Assembly (NCBI GenBank): GCA_945889575.1
Contig: CAMDBY010000072.1
Span: forward strand, 1 to 8,062
Direction: 5' to 3'
Source of the DNA: Bifidobacterium breve
GTDB taxonomy: Bacteria; Actinomycetota; Acidimicrobiia; Acidimicrobiales; Ilumatobacteraceae
DNA: 8,062 bases
This document shows, piece by piece, positions 5,802 to 8,062 of this stretch (its first letter is position 1; the number at the start of each line of letters is the position of its first letter). A model generated the notes under the pieces. The model saw nothing but the letters and a program-made list of their open reading frames with translations, made no database searches and was not told where the DNA came from. The translations under genes and the position numbers were made by a program.

Positions 5802-6764
5802 TCAGGCTCCTACTCCGCGCAACATTTCATCAGCGGCCGACCACGGATCAAGAAGGTGATTCAGCACCTGATCCTGCAGACCATCCCAATGGTCACCGCT
5901 AAGAATTTCACGAGCTTTCAATTCAAGACGGCGTGCAACAATTTCGCGCAGTTCAGCGCGCAACCGAAATTCACGACGAGACTTCAATACTCCGGAGGAT
6001 TCAATTGTGGCGCGATGTTCTAATACCGCATCCCACATTTCTGGAACACCTTCGCCGGTGTTGCCGATAGTGGCAACAATTGGTGGGTGCCACGCTTCGT
6101 GGGCAAGATCAGACAGTTCCAACATTTGTTCAATGTCGCGCTGAGTTTCTTGTACGCCTTTGCGATCTGCTTTGTTGATAACGAACACATCTGCAATTTC
6201 CATGAGGCCGGCTTTGTTTGCTTGCACCGAATCGCCCCAGCCTGGGTTCAACACAACAACAGTGGTGTCTGCCTTGCCAGCAATTTCAACTTCTACTTGC
6301 CCAACACCAACAGTTTCGACCAAAATCCATTGACGGCCTACTGCATCAAGCATGCGAATCGCTTCAGGCGTTGACAGCGACAAACCACCAAGGTGCCCTC
6401 GTGTTGCCATGGAACGAATAAAGACACCGGGGTCTGTTGCGTGGTCTTGCATACGAACGCGGTCACCCAAAATTGCGCCACCAGTGAATGGTGATGATGG
6501 GTCGATTGCGAGAACCGCAATTTCAAGATCTTGTTTGCGCAAGTGTGTGATGAGCGAACTGGTAAGCGTGCTCTTTCCGGCGCCAGGAGCCCCAGTGATA
6601 CCAACTGTGTAGCCAGAGCCACTGCGCTTGTAGGCAAGCCTTCCAACTTCACGTGCCACAGCATCACCACGTTCGAGTAACGACAAGACGCGAGCAAGAG
6701 CTGCGCGGTCGCCATCACATGCGGCGGTAAAAAGTTGTTCGGGGCTAAGAGTGCGACGGCTCAC
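5802..6764 (-). CDS. meaB: MeaB/ArgK-type GTPase, chaperone of B12-dependent acyl-CoA mutase
   Basis: 320-residue G3E-family GTPase that protects and reactivates adenosylcobalamin-dependent mutases, normally methylmalonyl-CoA mutase, by gating cofactor loading. Walker A is GAPGAGKST (residues 58-66). The Mg/base-gating stretch DPSSPFTGGAILGDRVRM spans 88-105, IRSMATRGHLGG 116-127, the Walker B/switch ETVGVGQ 150-156, and the guanine-specificity motif NKAD 197-200. Helical N- and C-terminal extensions (1-45 and about 255-320) match the dimerisation arms of the family, and length is normal. The start is GTG 6764, immediately after the nfu TAA with no spacer; no in-frame ATG lies near. No mutase gene (mutA/mutB, icm, mcm) is in the window, so the partner must be elsewhere. 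Older annotations call this family LAO/AO transport ATPase ArgK, which is outdated. Confidence 0.95.
   Translation of the reverse strand: MSRRTLSPEQLFTAACDGDRAALARVLSLLERGDAVAREVGRLAYKRSGSGYTVGITGAPGAGKSTLTSSLITHLRKQDLEIAVLAIDPSSPFTGGAILGDRVRMQDHATDPGVFIRSMATRGHLGGLSLSTPEAIRMLDAVGRQWILVETVGVGQVEVEIAGKADTTVVVLNPGWGDSVQANKAGLMEIADVFVINKADRKGVQETQRDIEQMLELSDLAHEAWHPPIVATIGNTGEGVPEMWDAVLEHRATIESSGVLKSRREFRLRAELREIVARRLELKAREILSGDHWDGLQDQVLNHLLDPWSAADEMLRGVGA
5807..5811 (-). promoter_or_regulatory. Shine-Dalgarno AGGAG of the crotonase gene
   Basis: AGGAG (minus strand, 5811-5807) sits 6 nt before ATG 5800, inside the last codons of meaB. It is the only textbook Shine-Dalgarno spacing in the minus-strand cluster and fixes this start. 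Other internal junctions there seem to depend on coupling. Confidence 0.65.
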
Positions 6765-6998
6765 TTAGACGACCTGCACGACCTCGGTGACCCCGTCGAT
6801 GCGGTCTTTCATAATGCGTTCGATACCAGCCTTGAGAGTCTGGTCAGAAGCAGGACATGTTGTGCATGCGCCGACCAGTTCTACTGAGATGACGCCGGTC
6901 TCTTCATTGACATCATGCAACACGATGTCTCCGCCGTCGGCCTGAAGAGCTGGCCTGATGACCACGATGGTTTCTTCTACCTGTTGGCGCATTGACAT
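6765..6998 (-). CDS. Stand-alone NifU C-terminal (Nfu-type) Fe-S scaffold protein
   Basis: 77-residue single Nfu domain that binds a [4Fe-4S] cluster between two subunits and delivers it to target proteins. The conserved helix has RPALQADGGDIVLHDV (residues 15-30), where the ADGGD signature is clear, followed by VELVGACTTCPAS with the cluster-ligating pair C45 and C48. There is no N-terminal A-type domain as in E. coli NfuA, so it is the minimal actinobacterial form. ATG 6998 is chosen because a -10-like TAGGCT lies 6 nt upstream; ATG 6992 (M3) is an alternative. It heads the minus-strand cluster, with meaB starting at the base after its stop. A partner sulfur donor, the cysteine desulfurase at the left edge, is in a separate unit. 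Confidence 0.93.
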   Translation of the reverse strand: MSMRQQVEETIVVIRPALQADGGDIVLHDVNEETGVISVELVGACTTCPASDQTLKAGIERIMKDRIDGVTEVVQVV

Positions 6999-7004
6999 AG
7001 TTAC

Positions 7005-7014
7005 AGCCTACGCT
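7005..7014. promoter_or_regulatory. Candidate bidirectional leaderless promoter with two overlapping -10 boxes
   Basis: The 10-mer AGCCTACGCT contains a plus-strand TACGCT (7009-7014), 6 nt before ATG 7021, and a minus-strand TAGGCT (7010-7005), 6 nt before the nfu ATG at 6998. The two boxes share the self-complementary TA at 7009-7010, and 8 of the 10 positions (all but the two at 7008/7011) fit two-fold symmetry. Both match TANNNT and both spacings would put the start site on the first base of the start codon. Only 22 bp separate the two ATGs and neither has a Shine-Dalgarno. Bidirectional bacterial promoters built on a shared symmetric -10 are established in general; this instance is inference. 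Confidence 0.5.
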
Positions 7015-7020
7015 GACATC

Positions 7021-7164
7021 ATGTTCGCTCATCAAGGTGGGTGGGACGAGTTGCTGTATGCCCTCGTGCCCATTGCCCTCATTTTTGGTCTTTTACGGCT
7101 CGCTAATTCGCGTGCCAAGAAATTGGCCCCGCCTGAGGCTACGACTCAGGTCGAACCCGACTAA
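7021..7164 (+). CDS. 47-residue single-pass membrane protein, function unknown
   Basis: A small ORF starting MFAHQGGWDELLYALVP. Residues about 11-28 form one hydrophobic segment, followed by basic residues R26, R31, K33 and K34 and a polar, Pro/Glu-rich tail (35-47). By the positive-inside rule the N-terminus would face outside and the C-terminus the cytoplasm. A longer in-frame reading from 6958 exists but would run antisense through nfu; I prefer ATG 7021 because a -10-like TACGCT lies 6 nt upstream and the protein-like composition begins there. The 3' end overlaps the murA 3' end tail to tail by 26 bp (7139-7164). The N-terminal HQGGWDE looks like a motif rather than random sequence, but I cannot name a family. 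Without a homology search it could still be spurious. Confidence 0.6.
   Translation: MFAHQGGWDELLYALVPIALIFGLLRLANSRAKKLAPPEATTQVEPD
7114..7150 (-). terminator. Tandem hairpins at the murA 3' end
   Basis: CCTGAG (7132-7137) and CTCAGG (7145-7150) form a perfect 6-bp stem with a 7-nt loop that contains the murA stop codon (7141-7139). Four bases beyond it, GCCAA (7114-7118) and TTGGC (7123-7127) form a 5-bp stem with a 4-nt loop (GAAA on the plus strand, TTTC on the minus strand). Neither has a U tract, but actinobacterial terminators often lack one. Placement suits termination of murA; on the plus strand both lie inside the small ORF before its stop, so they would not be its normal terminator. 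Confidence 0.35.
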
Positions 7165-8062
7165 TTGAGGCTCCCAGAGCACTGAGGCGACCCACGATGT
7201 CGTCATATCCCCGATCAATGTGGAACACATCACCGATTTCCGTAATTCCAGAAGCTGCGAGACCTGCGACAACAAGTGCTGCACCGGCACGAATGTCAGG
7301 CGCAACCACGGTGGCGCCAGTGAGATGTTCTACTCCACGCACAACTGCATGATGGCCATCTATCTCTATGTTGGCTCCCAGTGCACGTAATTCGTCAACA
7401 TAACGGAAGCGACCTGGATACAAATTCTCGGTAACTATTCCGACTCCGTGTGCCATGGACAACATCGCTACCACTAGTGGTTTGTAATCGGTAGCAACAC
7501 CCGGATACGGCAATGTGGAGACATCAACCGATATCAATCTGTCTGGTGCTGTAGCGGTGATGCCCTCGTCGTCAATGTCAAAGATCATGCCCATGTCTGA
7601 AAAGCGCGTCAGCATCATGCCCATGTGTTGAGCATTTGCCCGTGCAACACGAATGGTGCCACCACACATGCCAACAGCAGCGATGTATGTTGCCGACTGC
7701 ACACGATCAGTCACTACTTCATGGGTAACTGGCTGCAATGAAGACGGAGCAACACCTGTAATAGTCAATGTTGCCGTGCCAATTCCATCGATGCGGCACC
7801 CCATTTTGCGCAACATGTTGCACAAGTCTGCAATTTCTGGTTCACGTGCAGCATTACGAATAGTTGTGACGCCATCTGCAACAACTGCTGCCATCAAGAC
7901 ATTTTCGGTTGCGCCCACGCTGGGGAAATCGAAAACTACTTCGGCACCAACCAGGCGAGCGCATCGCCCAACGATTCCTTCAGATGACGTTTCGAATTCT
8001 GCACCCATTGCTTCAAGACCGCGCAAGTGCATGTCGATTGGCCGGCCACCAAAGTCATCGCC
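7139..8062 (-). CDS. murA: UDP-N-acetylglucosamine 1-carboxyvinyltransferase, Asp-for-Cys type (N-terminus off the right edge)
   Basis: Cytoplasmic enzyme that adds enolpyruvate from PEP to UDP-GlcNAc, the first committed step of peptidoglycan synthesis. 307 C-terminal residues are present; full-length MurA is about 420, so about 110 are missing. The reading frame is open to 8062, so the ATG at 8032 is internal. Numbering the visible part from 1, it opens GDDFGGRPIDMHLRGLEA. R7 corresponds to E. coli R120, D192 (TDYK) to D305 and R284 (HIDRGYDD) to R397. Spacings of 5, 190 and 92 residues match the E. coli enzyme exactly, which puts D2 at the catalytic Cys115 position. Asp here is also the M. 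tuberculosis state and predicts fosfomycin insensitivity. ENVLMAA, ENLYPGRFRYVDEL and APDIRAGAALV are further family motifs. The stop lies within a hairpin loop and the end overlaps the convergent small ORF. Confidence 0.95.
   Translation of the reverse strand, partial: GDDFGGRPIDMHLRGLEAMGAEFETSSEGIVGRCARLVGAEVVFDFPSVGATENVLMAAVVADGVTTIRNAAREPEIADLCNMLRKMGCRIDGIGTATLTITGVAPSSLQPVTHEVVTDRVQSATYIAAVGMCGGTIRVARANAQHMGMMLTRFSDMGMIFDIDDEGITATAPDRLISVDVSTLPYPGVATDYKPLVVAMLSMAHGVGIVTENLYPGRFRYVDELRALGANIEIDGHHAVVRGVEHLTGATVVAPDIRAGAALVVAGLAASGITEIGDVFHIDRGYDDIVGRLSALGASISRVRPES

Noticed and set aside
6338..6718. 126-residue open frame within meaB in another minus frame
   Set aside because: The meaB frame has all GTPase motifs here; the alternative has no motif or start signal.
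6958..7020. N-terminal extension of the small plus-strand ORF (21 extra residues)
   Set aside because: It would read antisense through the nfu start and promoter; the promoter-like spacing and protein-like composition support ATG 7021 instead.
7585..7628. Two copies of ATGCCCATGT about 36 bp apart
   Set aside because: They encode Met-Gly-Met stretches of MurA in frame; ordinary coding similarity rather than a repeat element.

Overview
The window reads as an ordinary chromosomal segment of a medium-GC member of the Actinomycetota. The protein style (a MurA with Asp at the catalytic Cys position, the MeaB and Nfu variants, GalT-like beside a small SRPBCC protein) and the apparent use of leaderless promoters suggest an Acidimicrobiia-like lineage, possibly an aquatic one. 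That placement is inference from pattern recognition, not a database match. I see no phage, insertion sequence, CRISPR array, rRNA or tRNA, and coding density is near 98%.

Layout, left to right. Positions 1-1045 (minus) hold most of a class I cysteine desulfurase whose C-terminus runs off the left edge. It is divergent from a plus-strand block: a SAM-dependent methyltransferase (1101-1880), a GalT-like nucleotidylyltransferase (1941-2927) and a SRPBCC/START-like protein (2931-3371). The last two are only 3 nt apart. This block meets, with no intergenic base, a compact minus-strand block that reads in transcription order: Nfu-type Fe-S scaffold (6998-6765), MeaB GTPase (6764-5802), enoyl-CoA hydratase/isomerase family protein (5800-5021), AzlC (5017-4313), AzlD (4316-4014) and a TRIC/UPF0126 membrane protein (3983-3372). 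Junctions are 0, 1, 3, -4 and 30 nt, so this is very probably one operon. On the right, murA (minus, start beyond the edge) ends at 7139. Between murA and the nfu gene a 47-residue single-pass membrane protein is encoded on the plus strand (7021-7164), and its 3' end overlaps the murA 3' end.

How the genes may work together. MeaB guards B12-dependent acyl-CoA mutases, crotonase enzymes act in fatty-acid and branched-chain acyl-CoA breakdown, and AzlCD exports branched-chain amino acids. The minus-strand operon therefore looks like a branched-chain amino acid/propionyl-CoA theme with an Fe-S maturation gene at its head. Cysteine desulfurase and Nfu are both Fe-S biogenesis factors but lie in separate units.

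The most interesting non-coding feature is the 22-bp gap 6999-7020. It carries two head-to-head -10-like hexamers sharing a central TA, each exactly 6 nt from an ATG, as expected for a bidirectional leaderless promoter. The most interesting coding feature is the Asp in place of the fosfomycin-target Cys in MurA. I found no convincing new multi-gene system.
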